Shown here piece by piece: positions 1 through 9,345 of a DNA stretch of 64,000 nt. Within the stretch, counting starts at the first letter, position 1, and each line of letters starts with the position of its first letter. This DNA is from Sorex araneus (taxonomy: Eukaryota > Chordata > Mammalia > Eulipotyphla > Soricidae), in the NCBI RefSeq assembly GCF_027595985.1, contig NC_073304.1:215046500-215110499 (forward strand). Reading direction: 5' to 3'. The notes beneath the pieces are model-generated. The model worked only from the letters and a program-made list of their open reading frames with translations, did not search any database and had not been told where the DNA came from. The translations under genes were made by a program, and so were the position numbers.

Positions 1-80
1 CCTGAACACTGCCACGGGCAATCCCTGAGCAGCACAGAGCCAGCAGCAAGCCTTGAGCACCGCTGGGAGTGCCCCTCCCC
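1..80 (+). mobile_element. Form-A SINE, 3' body only (cut by window edge)
   Basis: The sequence matches the distal body of the form-A SINE (gagcac...gagccag...ttgagcaccgctggg) but is diverged. The tRNA head lies before base 1 or is lost. A form-B SINE has inserted immediately downstream. Confidence 0.55.
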
Positions 81-93
81 CCTCCAAAATAGT

Positions 94-336
94 CACTGTC
101 ACTGTCATCCCGTTGCTCATCGATTTGTTCGAGCGGGCACCAGTAACATCTCTCACTGTGAAACTTATTGTTACTGTGTTTGGCATATCCAATACACCAC
201 GGGTAGCTTGCCAGGCTCTGCCATGCGGGCACAATACTCTCGGTAGCTTCCCAGGCTCTCCACGAGGGGTGGAGGAATCGAACACAGATCGGCTGTGTGA
301 AAGGCGAACGCCCTACCACTGTGCTATGGCTCCAGC
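94..336 (-). mobile_element. Form-B SINE, antisense, with 13-bp TSD
   Basis: Read on the minus strand it has a tRNA-like head, the form-B body with the ACAGTAACAA/GGAGACGTTACTGG type motifs, and a tail made of GACAGTGACAGTGA rather than poly(A). The direct repeat CCTCCAAAATAGT at 81-93 and 337-349 is perfect and marks a retrotransposed insertion. Confidence 0.93.
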
Positions 337-356
337 CCTCCAAAATAGTAAACTTT

Positions 357-525
357 ATTTTTTAAATTATTATTATTTTTTGCTTTTTGGGTCACACCCA
401 GTGATGCACAGAGGTTACTCCTGGCTCACTCAGGAATTACTCCTAGCGGTGCTCGGAGACCGCATGGGATGCTGGGAATCGAAGCCGGTTTGGTCGCGTG
501 CAAGGCAAACACCCTACCGGCCCCC
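357..525 (-). mobile_element. Form-A SINE, antisense
   Basis: It shows the antisense form-A order: T-rich tail, GCTTTTTGGGTCACACC, the body, then the tRNA head (diverged, with the last bases lost). Direct repeats of 13/14 bases (AAATAGTAAACTTT at 343-356, AAATAATAAACTTT at 526-539) flank it. It landed in or beside the TSD of the upstream form-B element, so it is probably the later insertion. Confidence 0.9.
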
Positions 526-599
526 AAATAATAAACTTTTAGAAAAGAAAATGAAAAGAAGATTTGAGGGTCGAGTCCCAGGCAAAGCAGTTCCCTGCA

Positions 600-1565
600 T
601 CTGAGAGGTTTGTTCTTCATATTTGGTTTCACTGTTGACTTGAGAACAGGCAGTAAGCAAAGGGCCTTCCACACCCTGAAACACTCCTCATAATGGGAAT
701 GTAACAAGGATAAGGACAAAGGGGAACACTTAAAGTAAGTGTTGCCAACATCAAGGCAAGGTGGCTTCGATAAAGGTTAAGTTCCTGCTGTTGGTCTCCC
801 TGGCCTCCTTCCACTGAGCTCTGGGTTCCTATTGGAGCAACTAATCAGTGCCCAGGAGTAGCTCACTGTGCGTGTGTGGGGGGGTGGCGGGGGGGCTGAG
901 GGAAGAAGGCATTGACAGAGACTTCAAACTTCATTCCTACACAGCAGCACCTAGCTGACCCCTGGGGGACAGGGATGGTGCTGGGCAGGCTGGGGCGGGG
1001 GAGGGAAGGGTCGCTCTATTTTACACTCTTCCAACCTGATGCTGCCAGGACTGGGCTGGTGACAGGCCCTGGACTTGGAATTTGGGCCGGTTGAGTCTTG
1101 TGGACAAGAAGCAGATAAACGGCACCAGGCCTCTTAATGAATCTAGCGCTGGCTTCAGATAAACTGTCGCCACTTACTCCTCTGGGCTCTCCCCTCTGGG
1201 AAACGCTCTCTGTCTTGCCATAGCTTGTGCTGTGAGCTGGAAGGGGCCCAGGGCCTGCTGCTCTCCTGGGAAGTTTTGGAGGGAGAGAGACTGTCTGGAT
1301 CTCAGAGTAGAACCTTGAGTCCTTTTTAGCTCCAGCTGACTCTCACTCTCCAGGCCTGAATGAAAGTCAGAATCTGGTTATTATCTAAACTTGTAGGTTC
1401 AAAACTACTGGGTCTTTTTTTTTTAAAGAATTTTTGCTTAAAAAACATTTTTGCTAATAGAGCAAAAACAAACTCTATTTGGAGACATTTAAAGAGGTAC
1501 TGAAATAGAGTATTTAATGAGGGGCAAATGGGCTGCTTGAATCCAAAGATTGGTGTCCGTATGTA
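600..1565. other. Single-copy DNA, no gene seen
   Basis: I see no recognisable repeat or coding exon. A G-rich run (about 876-900) is the only compositional feature. Short ORFs on both strands look like chance. Confidence 0.5.
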
Positions 1566-1579
1566 AAAAGGCAATTTGA

Positions 1580-1749
1580 GGGGCTGGAGTGATAGTACAG
1601 TAGGTAGGGCGTTTGCCTTGCACGCGGCTGACCCGGGTTTGATTCCCAGCATTAAACTGAGCGCCGCAAGGACTAATTCCTGAGTGCAGAGCCAGGAGTA
1701 ACCCCTGTGCATCGCGGGGGGTGACCCAAAAAGAAAAGAAAAAAAAAGG
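1580..1749 (+). mobile_element. Form-A SINE, sense
   Basis: It begins GGGGCTGGAGTGATAGTACAG, has a B box GGTTTGATTCC, and ends in GTGACCCAAAAAG plus an A-rich tail. The repeat AAAGGCAATT at 1567-1576 and 1750-1759 is the target duplication. A short internal stretch differs from the consensus after CCCAGCAT. Confidence 0.92.
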
Positions 1750-1952
1750 AAAGGCAATTGGAACCCAGATTCTGAGGGAAAACAGGAAAACTTTGTGACA
1801 TCAAAAGGAAGAAAACAACCATGCCAACACTTTGACCTTGAATTTCTAGCCTTCAGAATTGTGAGGGAATTAATTTATATTGCTTAAACAAACAAACAAA
1901 CACTAATGGAATCTTCCCCTTCATATTTCTTTTGCTTCTGTTTGTTTGCCTG

Positions 1953-2125
1953 CTTCGTTGTTGTTGTTGTTGTTATTTGGGGGGCCACACTGGTGGTGCT
2001 CAGGGCTTTCTCCTGGATCTGTGCTCAAGGATCACTCTTGGCAGTGCTATGTGGTGCCAGGGATTGAACCAGGATTGGTTGCATGCAAGCCAAGCACTTT
2101 AATTTCTGTGCTATCTTTCCATCCC
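1953..2125 (-). mobile_element. Older form-A-like SINE, antisense
   Basis: A (GTT)n tail (about 1957-1975) is followed by GGGGCCACACTGGTGGTGCTCAGGGC and ends in a decayed tRNA head. It is clearly older than the GGGTCACACC copies. No TSD could be defined. Confidence 0.75.
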
Positions 2126-2540
2126 TCATACTGTCTTTGAATCCTACGTTTTTTCTAGTCACAGAATTTATGCCTATGACAGATAGGCCAGTGCTGTTTT
2201 TAAAATGATGAGATCCCCATCCTAGATATGGGAGTTCATGACAAACCTAAGTCTGCAATTTTGAAGCCTTGCTGCTCACTGGGAAATTTCCAGCATAACA
2301 TTTCCTTTTCTATTTATCTCAATAATTGCCTCAATTTAAAGCTTTGGTTTGAACCTTGGAGACCTGGCCCCACCTGTTCTAAGAAATGCATCATCTATCT
2401 CTTTGGAGGGAATTGGGACAAGCAGATTCAAGTTTCTTTCTCCTAGGTTGCACATTGCTAGGGTAAACCCAGGAGCTCCTAAGAGCTATACAAATGTTCA
2501 TTGAAAAAGAACACTGCTAAGGATGTAAGGAAGTAGTCAC

Positions 2541-2714
2541 TTTTTGTTTTGGTTTTGGGGCTATTCCTGGTGATGCTCAGGGCTTACTCTTGGCTCTGCA
2601 CTCAGGGATCATCCCAGCAGGGCTCAAGAGACCTTGCAGGGTACTAGGGATAGAACCAGGTCAGCAGCACCCCAGGCAAGCGCCTTACCTGCTGTAGTGT
2701 CTCGCCAGCCCCAA
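2541..2714 (-). mobile_element. Older SINE, antisense
   Basis: The T/G-rich tail, TGATGCTCAGGGCTTACTC and the head remnant CTCGCCAGCCCC are all recognisable. Divergence puts it in the older layer. Confidence 0.72.
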
Positions 2715-3340
2715 GAAGTGGTTGTTCTTATTAGGAAAAGGGAGATGCTTCTCTGAAGACATCAGAGGAGTACATGTTTCTTATCTGGAGCACTGAATCA
2801 GGTTGAGATGGTCCCATGAGGGTCTCTGAACATGAGAAGGCCAAAGTTCAGGACTGGGGAGACTGTGTGGTCCTCAGCTCAAGAACATTTGTTTCAACAT
2901 TTTTAAGATTCCATAGGACTTTGAGAGAAGATGGCTGCAATGTGCAGGATAGGATACAGCAGGATCCAGGACCTTTTGATTTTTATCTCATGTTTTATAT
3001 TGGAGGTAAATGTTTTTAAGAGAAGGAGATAGGAGAATTCCAGTCCCCTCGCCCCCCACACCCCAATCTAGATGCTGAGTTGGATGAATTGGGATTATTT
3101 TCTAGTGGTTTCACCAAAGTAAGCAAAGACATACCATGAATTTTTCTATGGCCCACACACTGTCCATCTACCGGTTCTTATCTCTCAGTAGAGTTCTATT
3201 GAGTTCTGAATAAATTGGGGATGTTTACTTAGCTGGTGATGCTTATCAGGACCATACTCCTTGCAGTTTGACTAGTAAACAGTCCATAGCCGTCCACTAG
3301 AGTATGATGCCTGGACTCATCTTGGCAGTAGCATCTGGGA
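2715..3340. other. Single-copy DNA, no gene seen
   Basis: I saw no recognisable repeat, splice-bounded exon or promoter here. Confidence 0.45.
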
Positions 3341-3344
3341 GTTG

Positions 3345-3462
3345 GAAGCAGAATCACAGGCCCACCCAGAGTCACTGATTCGGCCTGATTCGGGGTTAAC
3401 AAAACCCCACAGGAAACTATGATCCACTTTATAGTTTGAGAAGCACTGGTCCATATTACATG
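3345..3462 (+). mobile_element. MER5-like (hAT) DNA transposon fossil
   Basis: The stretch has GCAGAATCACAGGCCCACCCAGAG, an internal turn, and GTTTGAGAAGCACTGG, which recalls the ends of MER5-type non-autonomous hAT elements. The identification is from memory of the family pattern and is tentative. Confidence 0.45.
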
Positions 3463-3479
3463 ATGGTACCTGATTTTCT

Positions 3480-3606
3480 TTTCTATGAGACAGAGTGAGT
3501 ATTGTTAATTTCCTTATCGTATCAGTGGAAACGAACACTCAGGAGGCAATTAACTTGCCTGTGTTCATATAACTAAGTGGAGGATACAGCATTTGAACCC
3601 AGGTCT
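3480..3606 (+). mobile_element. MIR/L2-like ancient repeat fragment
   Basis: Phrases such as AACTTGCCTGTGTTCATATAACTAAG and ATTTGAACCCAGGTCTC match the common mammalian pattern of old MIR/L2-age repeats. Confidence 0.45.
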
Positions 3607-3624
3607 CTTTTGGGGGTGGGGTAG

Positions 3625-3774
3625 GATAGATTTATATGCCACACTCAGCTGTGCTCTGGGGCTATTCCTGTCTCTGTTCTCAGGAGTGACCCCTGGTGGT
3701 GCTCGGGGCTTGAACCTGGATCTGTGACATGCAAGGCAAGAACCTTAACTGTTGTACCATCTATCTGACCCATG
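3625..3774 (-). mobile_element. Older SINE, antisense
   Basis: The body motif GTGCTCGGGGCTTGAACCTGGATCTG and the decayed head support an old form-A-like copy. Confidence 0.62.
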
Positions 3775-3779
3775 GCCTT

Positions 3780-4150
3780 TTGTCTCTGGATCCCAAACTC
3801 TGTCTACTATAATAGCCCTTTTAGCCCTCTTTTCAGCTACCAACCAGTATCTCTAACCATGGCCAACTGCTGCACAAGTGCAGGCTTTTAGCAGTAATTG
3901 CCAGCACCTGTCACTGTACCTAGCCTTTAATAGGCTATCAGCAAATGTTTTTTGAGCCAAATAGAATTACCTAGCATTAGTGCAACTTCTCAGCTGTTGA
4001 TTGCCAAGGAGCACCAGTAAAAGAGTGTTCTGAATCTTTGTAGCTTTAAATGTCCAAAGGACATTTTGAAAGTCCTCCTAAAATCCTCCTAACAAGATTA
4101 AGGGCATCATCATAACCCAAAGGGTAGATTTTATGGCTTTTCCTTTAATA
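3780..4150. other. Mostly single-copy DNA with MIR-like scrap
   Basis: About 3885-3960 has the tail-like phrase TAGGCTATCAGCAAATGTTTTTTGAG, suggesting MIR-age debris. Nothing coding is visible. Confidence 0.4.
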
Positions 4151-4163
4151 TTGTGATGTGGGA

Positions 4164-4405
4164 CTGGAGTGATAGCACAGCAGGTAGTGATTGCACGCAG
4201 CCAACCTGGGTTTGATTCCCCCGTCCCTCTCAGAGAGACTGGCAAGCTACCGAGAATATCTAGCCCGAATGGCACAGCCTGGCAAGCTACCCGTGGCATA
4301 TTCAATATGCCAAAAACAGTAACAACAAGTCTCACAATGGAGACATTACTGTGCCTGTTTGAGCAAATCAATGAGCAGCAGGATGACAATGCTACAGTGC
4401 TAAAG
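4164..4405 (+). mobile_element. Form-B SINE, sense, with 13-bp TSD
   Basis: The head GGGACTGGAGTGATAGCACAGCAGG and B box are followed by the form-B body (GGCAAGCTACCGAGA, GGCATATTCAATATGCC, AACAGTAACAACAAGTCTC). The end is GCTACAGTGCTAAAG with no poly(A). TTGTGATGTGGGA repeats exactly at 4151-4163 and 4406-4418. The head lacks several bases between the boxes. Confidence 0.94.
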
Positions 4406-4429
4406 TTGTGATGTGGGATCCACCCTTCA

Positions 4430-4560
4430 GTTCTCAGGGGATACTCTCAGCTTGGTGCCTGGGTGTTGCAACCGGTGGTACTCACGGTTTGCTGGGTTCA
4501 ACCGGTCCTCCTGCATGCAATGCATTTGCTCCAGCCTGTTGAGCCATCTCCCTGGCCCCC
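4430..4560 (-). mobile_element. Degenerate SINE fossil, antisense
   Basis: Only fragments survive: CAGCTTGGTGCCTGGGTG, GGGTTCAACCGG and the head-like CATCTCCCTGGCCCC. It is probably an old member of the same tRNA-derived family. Confidence 0.45.
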
Positions 4561-4569
4561 GAAGGGCAG

Positions 4570-5540
4570 GTTTTAAAAATAAATTCCAATGTCTGTGCCT
4601 ATCTGTCTTGTGAGTAAGGACCCAAGCCAGGAGCTGTAAGAACCCGAGGTTGAGGAGTGTGGAATGTACATGCTTATATTGGAAAAACAGGCTTGACTGC
4701 ATTTCCTTTGATTGGAAGTGTGGGAAAAGTCAAGAGCACTGACTGAGCCAAGTTTGAAGGCCAGGGTCAGCAGAAAGAGATTACTGCCCTAGCGACAGTA
4801 ACTGGGATCTGCCTATAAATGTTGTGGAAAGCTGAAGGTTTTCTCTGAGCTTGTTGACAATGGGGAAAGCCTCAAGTTAACCAGGCAGGGAATTTCAGTG
4901 CATTTGAACTGAACCAGGGCTGAGTAGGAAATACCTCGGTTTCTTTGCTTGTTTTCCCAAGGGAGTAAAAAATGAAGCAAAGCACAGAGCAGAGCTGATT
5001 TATTGTGCTGTGAGAGGTTTTCTAAAGATCTAGGCTAGGAAGATAGATCCCATGAGTAAATTTGACAGCCCCTTGCATGTTAGCCTCTCACCCCAAAATG
5101 TAAGTGGAAAGAATGCACTATCTTTCGCCTGAAAGCTGTCAATTCTCCCCTCTCTGCACAGAGCACAGACTTGGAGGTTCTCCTACCTGAAGCATATTCT
5201 CATCCAGCCCTCTGGGTGTCTGTGAGCCATAAGACAGATAACCCCAAAGCCTTTCTTTCCTTCATGTGTGTCAGATCCTGAACCCCAGAGCAAGCGAGCC
5301 CCAGATGCAAAGAGATGCGAAGTGGCCTTTGATCATACACAGATTAAAAAGACTTGGTTCATCCTTGTCCAACTCCTTGAGTAGCCAGCAGAATGACTGT
5401 TTTCTTCCACATCATAGTCTGGAAAGGATTCAGCATTTGGGGTGTCATCACAGAAAATCCTCCTTCTACACCTACAGTGCCCTGCTTATATGGGCAGATA
5501 ATCAGCAGCTTTGGGATTTTCTAAGAACTAGAGGGTTTGT
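4570..5540. other. Single-copy DNA, no gene seen
   Basis: Nearly a kilobase shows no repeat I recognise. Short ORFs such as 5266-5544 have no recognisable similarity and lack supporting splice or codon evidence. Confidence 0.45.
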
Positions 5541-5557
5541 TTAGAAGGAAAGTACCA

Positions 5558-5728
5558 GGGGCTGGAGTGATAGCACAGTGGGTAGGGGGTTTGCCTTGCA
5601 TGCGGCCGACCGGCGTTCTATTCCCAGCATCCCATATGGTCCCCCAAGCATTGCCAGGTGTAATTCCTGAGTGCAGAGCCAGGAGTAACCCCTGTGCATC
5701 ACTGGGTATGACCCAAAAAGAAAAAAAA
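5558..5728 (+). mobile_element. Form-A SINE, sense
   Basis: It runs from GGGGCTGGAGTGATAGCACAG through GACCCAAAAAG and an A-rich tail. Direct repeats AGAAGGAAAGTACCA (5543-5557) and AGAAGGAAACTACTA (5729-5743) agree at 13 of 15 positions. Confidence 0.93.
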
Positions 5729-5772
5729 AGAAGGAAACTACTAGCTTTAGAGTATCTATTTCTTTTCTTTTC

Positions 5773-5925
5773 TTTTTGTGGGGGGAGGAGTGACCACACC
5801 TAGCATGTTGCTTGTGGGATGCTCCTTATATGGTATTCAAGGGACCATGTGGTGCTGGGGGTCAAAACCAGGCTTTCCACATGCAGAGTCTTCAATCCAG
5901 TCCCTGAGCTACTCCCCTTCCCCAT
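5773..5925 (-). mobile_element. Older SINE, antisense
   Basis: GACCACACCTAGCATG, GGTGCTGGGGGTCAAAACCAGG and a decayed head remain. It lies just downstream of the young sense copy. Confidence 0.55.
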
Positions 5926-6125
5926 TATCTTTCTCTAACCTTAAAGTATTGTTCAAAGAGATACAGCCCCATTCCTTCTTACTTGGATTTAGTTGGTTTT
6001 ATTGTTTTATACTATTAGGCGGGAGGAGATAGGTTCCTTTCTCCTTCTAATATTTCCCCCCACTGAACCCTTCTCCAGGCTACTAGCTAGTTGAGTCATT
6101 CCCTAAGTGAGCCTGGAAAACTATA

Positions 6126-6205
6126 GTATATATATATATGTGTGTATATGTATATATGTATATATATATGTGTGTATATATATAGAGAGAGAAAGAGAAA
6201 GAACT
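6126..6205. repeat. (TA/TG)n then (GA)n microsatellite
   Basis: Alternating TATATA and TGTGTATA runs end in AGAGAGAGAAAGAGAAAG. The resulting antisense ORF (6083-6265) is low-complexity and not a gene. Confidence 0.9.
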
Positions 6206-6570
6206 GACCACTTCCTCTAAGCCACGCCCAACACCCCCTACTATCACTGCTGCCCTAGCTAACACAACATTTCACTGCATTTACTTGATATCTTTTTATG
6301 TATTCCCTTAAAAGGCAATGAACCTCTTGAGGGAAGAAGTCATATTTGCTTTTATACTAAGAATTTGGTCAAGGTGTCTGGCACCTGAGGAGTACCTGGT
6401 GTGTATTAAACTAAGTTGAATTTGTAAGAATTGTTGTGAGGACAAAGGCAGAGATGCAAGTTTCACAAGTCTCAGAAAGTAAAACAGCAGCTCTTCAATT
6501 TTTTTTTGGGGGGGGGATGGTGTAGCCTAAGCCTGGAATCAACTTCCAAAAAATGGATCTGGGTTTTAAG

Positions 6571-6684
6571 ATTTGTTTTTGTTTTGGGGTCACACGGGGT
6601 TTACTCAGTGTGGAGGACCATATGTGGACGGACCCAGGTAGGCCTCATGCAAGCATACTACCCGCTGTACTATGGCTCTGTCCC
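6571..6684 (-). mobile_element. Internally deleted SINE, antisense
   Basis: GTTTTGGGGTCACACGGGGTTTACTC jumps directly to GGACCATATGTGG and a recognisable head (TACCCGCTGTACTATGGCTC). About 50 bp of body is missing. Confidence 0.65.
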
Positions 6685-6936
6685 TGGGTTTGGATATTTG
6701 ACCTCTTTCACTTGATGTTGCTATTGACTCAGTGTGGTTGCTGTGCTATTGATAGTGATCCCAAGATATTTGTCAGGACTGAGGATGGCTGATGATACGT
6801 TATCATATTATGTGCCAGGAGGTATCTTTACCAGTGATAGAGCATGACTTAAAAACTGCTGCAGTGATTCATTTTATTCATTGATTTGTAAAATTATCAA
6901 CATACATGCTCGTATTCCTCTTTGGTGTTCTTTCTT

Positions 6937-7129
6937 TCTTTCTTTCTTATTTATTTATTTTTTTTTGCTTTTTGGGTCACACCTGGCAATGCACAAGGGT
7001 TACTCCTGTCTCTGCACTCAGGAATTACTCCTAGCGGTGCTAAGGGAACCATATGGAAAGCTGGGAATCAAACCTGGGTGGCTGCGTGAAAGGCAAATGC
7101 CCTACCCGCAGTGCTATTGCTCCAGCCCC
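6937..7129 (-). mobile_element. Form-A SINE, antisense, with CTTT/ATTT tail
   Basis: The tail is expanded to (CTTT)n(ATTT)n before GCTTTTTGGGTCACACC. Flanks TGGTGTTCTTTCTT (6923-6936) and TGGTGTGCTTTCTT (7130-7143) agree at 13 of 14 positions. Confidence 0.93.
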
Positions 7130-7321
7130 TGGTGTGCTTTCTTAAACAGAATCACACAATGCCAAAGATGAAGAGATTGTAGAAGGCATTTATTTCTTTT
7201 TGAAAATGAACTGAAGCTCAGAGACTGAGCAAGAGCCTGTTAACAGCTTATAAAAGAACTGGGATTAAAATACATTTGTAATATCATGCTCAAAAGTTAT
7301 GGATGAAATGACATTGGCTGA

Positions 7322-8170
7322 CCTTTGGAAAACAATATGGACGCTTCTCAAAAAAATAGAAATTGAGCTTCCATTTGATCCAGCAATACCACTTCTGGGA
7401 ATATATCCCGGAGAAGCAAAAAAGTATAGTCGAAATGACATCTGCACTTACATGTTCATCGCAGCACTGCTTACAATAGCAAGAATCTGGAAAAAACCTG
7501 AGTGTCCGAGAACAGACGACTGGTTAAAGAAACTTTGGTGCATCTACACAATGGAATACTATGCAGCTGTTAAAAAAGATGAAGTCATGAACTTTGCATA
7601 TAAGTGGATCAAATGGAAAGTATCATGCTAAGTGAAATGAGTCAGAAAGAGAGGGACAGACATAGAAAGATTGCACTCATCTGCGGGATATAAAACAACA
7701 GAGTAGGAGACTAACACACAAGAATAGTAGTAAGTAGTACCAGGAGGTAGGCTTCATGGCTTGGAAGCTGGCCTCACATGCTGGGGGAAAGGCAGCCCAT
7801 ATAGAGAAGGGAACACCAAGTAAAATGTGATTGGAGATCCTGCGCGGGAAGGGAGATGCGTGCTGTAAGTAAACTAGAGACTGAACACAATGGCCACTCA
7901 ATACCCCTATCGCAAACCACAACACCCAAAAGGAGAGAGTGAACAAAACGGAATAAATACCCTGCCACAGAGGCAGGGTGGGGTGGAGGGGAGATGGGAT
8001 TGGAGGGTGGGAGGGATACTGGGTTCATTGGTGGTGGAGAATGGACACTGGTGGAGGGATGGGTTCTTGAACATTGTATGAGGGAAACACAAGCACGAAA
8101 ATGGGTAAATTTGTAACAGTACCCTCACGGTGACTCACTAATTAAAAAATAAATACAATTTTAAAAAATT
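7322..8170 (+). mobile_element. 5'-truncated LINE-1: ORF2 C-terminus and 3' UTR
   Basis: The open frame to 7631 encodes the L1 ORF2 C-terminal region: PFDPAIPLLGIYPGEAKKYS, then FIAALLTIARIWKKPECP and YTMEYYAAVKKDEVM. The intact ORF2 reverse transcriptase domains lie upstream in a full element and are absent here, so it cannot mobilise itself. The 3' UTR follows, with GGTGGAGGGATGGGTTCTTG and a final AATTAAAAAATAAATAC tail. ACATTGGCTGA at 7311-7321 and 8171-8181 is a perfect 11-bp TSD, which fixes both ends. Confidence 0.93.
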
Positions 8171-8272
8171 ACATTGGCTGAACAAGGGCTACTTCACTCT
8201 CACTATCAGGAAATGAGAGCACTGTCTGCTGTCTTCTTCCTGCCAAAATATAGTCAGAGGCTTTCTCTCCCT

Positions 8273-8332
8273 CTTCTTTTCCTTCTCTCTCTCACTCTCT
8301 CTCTCTCTCTCTCTTTCTCTCTTTCCTTACCT
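8273..8332. repeat. (CT)n microsatellite
   Basis: A nearly pure pyrimidine CT run lies between single-copy sequence and an ancient MIR-like repeat. Confidence 0.9.
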
Positions 8333-8344
8333 CACTCCATTTTC

Positions 8345-8441
8345 ATGGTTAACACTTATTGAGCACTTACTACATTCCAGCCACTTTGATTTGCACTTCA
8401 TTGGTCCTGTAACCGTAGGAGGTAAACTTGGTAATAATATG
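8345..8441 (+). mobile_element. MIR/L2-age repeat, left half
   Basis: TTATTGAGCACTTACTACATTCCAG is typical of a common ancient mammalian repeat. Its expected continuation (ATTTTATAGAAGAAGCAGAAGG, ACTTGCCCAACATGGC) appears only at about 9253-9345. Nested SINEs and an L1 therefore appear to have split it by about 800 bp. Confidence 0.5.
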
Positions 8442-8455
8442 AAAAATAACAGCAG

Positions 8456-8828
8456 TAAGGACTGAAGAGATAGTGCAGTAGGTAAGAAGCTTGCCTGGAG
8501 CACAGCTGACCTGGGTTCAATCCCTTGCATCCCATATAGTCTCTGGAGCACCACCAGGAGTGATTCCGTTTTTTTTTTCTTTTTGGGTCATACCCGGCGA
8601 TGCACAGGGGTTAGTCCTAGCTCTGCACTCAGGAATTACTCCTATCGGTGCTCAGGGGACCATATAGGATGCTGGGAATTGAACCCGGGTCAGCCGCGTG
8701 CAAGGCAAACGCCCTACCCGCTGTGCTATTGCTCCAGCCCCCAGGAGTGATTCTTAAGCACAGAGCAAGAAGTAAACCTTGAGTACAATCAGGTGTGGCT
8801 CCAACACCCCCCCCAATAAAAATACATT
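8456..8828 (+). mobile_element. Older sense SINE split by a younger SINE
   Basis: The left part (8456-8566) has the head and CATCCCATATAGTC. The right part (8754-8828) resumes with TTAAGCACAGAGCAAGAAG. A young antisense form-A SINE sits between. The outer TSD AAAAATAACAGCAG / AAAAATAACAATAG (8442-8455, 8829-8842) agrees at 12 of 14 positions. Confidence 0.85.
8567..8740 (-). mobile_element. Form-A SINE inserted into an older SINE
   Basis: This is a near-consensus antisense copy (TTTTTGGGTCATACCCGGCGATGC ... head). The perfect duplication CCAGGAGTGATTC at 8554-8566 and 8741-8753 is sequence of the host SINE, so the order of insertion is clear. Confidence 0.95.
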
Positions 8829-8842
8829 AAAAATAACAATAG

Positions 8843-9240
8843 TTTTTTATATTCCACACATGAGATATTCTATATCTTTCCTTCCCATTCTGTCTCAAGT
8901 CATTCAGTATCATGCTCTCCATGTCTATCCATTTATAAGCAAGTCTCATAACTTCATTTTTCCTAACAGCTGCATAGTATTCCATTGTGTAGATGTATTG
9001 CAAAGCATAATGACAAAAAAGAAAGACGGGGAAGAGAAAGAAAGAGAAGAGAGAGAGAGAGTGCCTACTGGGAATTGTGGGGGGGGGGCTGAAAGGAGGG
9101 AAACTGGTGACGTTGGTGGTGGACAATGTATACTGGTGAAGGGATGGGTATTGGAACATTGTATGATTAAAATCTGAACATGGACAACTTTGTAACTGTT
9201 TATCTCATGGTGATTTAATTAAAAATTTTAAATAAAATGG
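8843..9240 (+). mobile_element. LINE-1 with inverted 5' part (twin-priming form)
   Basis: Bases 8843 to about 9000 are L1 ORF2 C-terminus on the minus strand (YTMEYYAAVRKNEVMRLAYK). From about 9001 the sequence switches to the plus strand and continues as L1 3' UTR (GGTGAAGGGATGGGTATTGG, ACATTGTATGATTAAAATC, AACTTTGTAACTG) to an A/T-rich end. Head-to-head inversion of this type is the known product of twin priming during L1 integration. No clean TSD was found, perhaps because it abuts another SINE's TSD. Confidence 0.85.
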
Positions 9241-9252
9241 CTATTCTTTTCA

Positions 9253-9345
9253 TTTTATAGAAGAAGCAGAAGGTAAGCAACTTGCCCAACATGGCACAAT
9301 CGGTAAGGAGCAAAGTTGGAATTCCAACTCAGACTGTGTCCTGTG
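9253..9345 (+). mobile_element. MIR/L2-age repeat, right half
   Basis: TTTATAGAAGAAGCAGAAGG and ACTTGCCCAACATGGCAC fit the downstream part of the ancient repeat begun at 8345. The two halves flank the SINE and L1 cluster. Confidence 0.5.

Noticed and set aside
1580..1650. Functional tRNA gene
   Set aside because: The A and B boxes belong to SINE heads. No copy folds as a complete cloverleaf by eye, and each is fused to a SINE body.
6083..6265. Minus-strand ORF rich in Ile/Tyr/Thr
   Set aside because: It is a translation of the TA/TG microsatellite.
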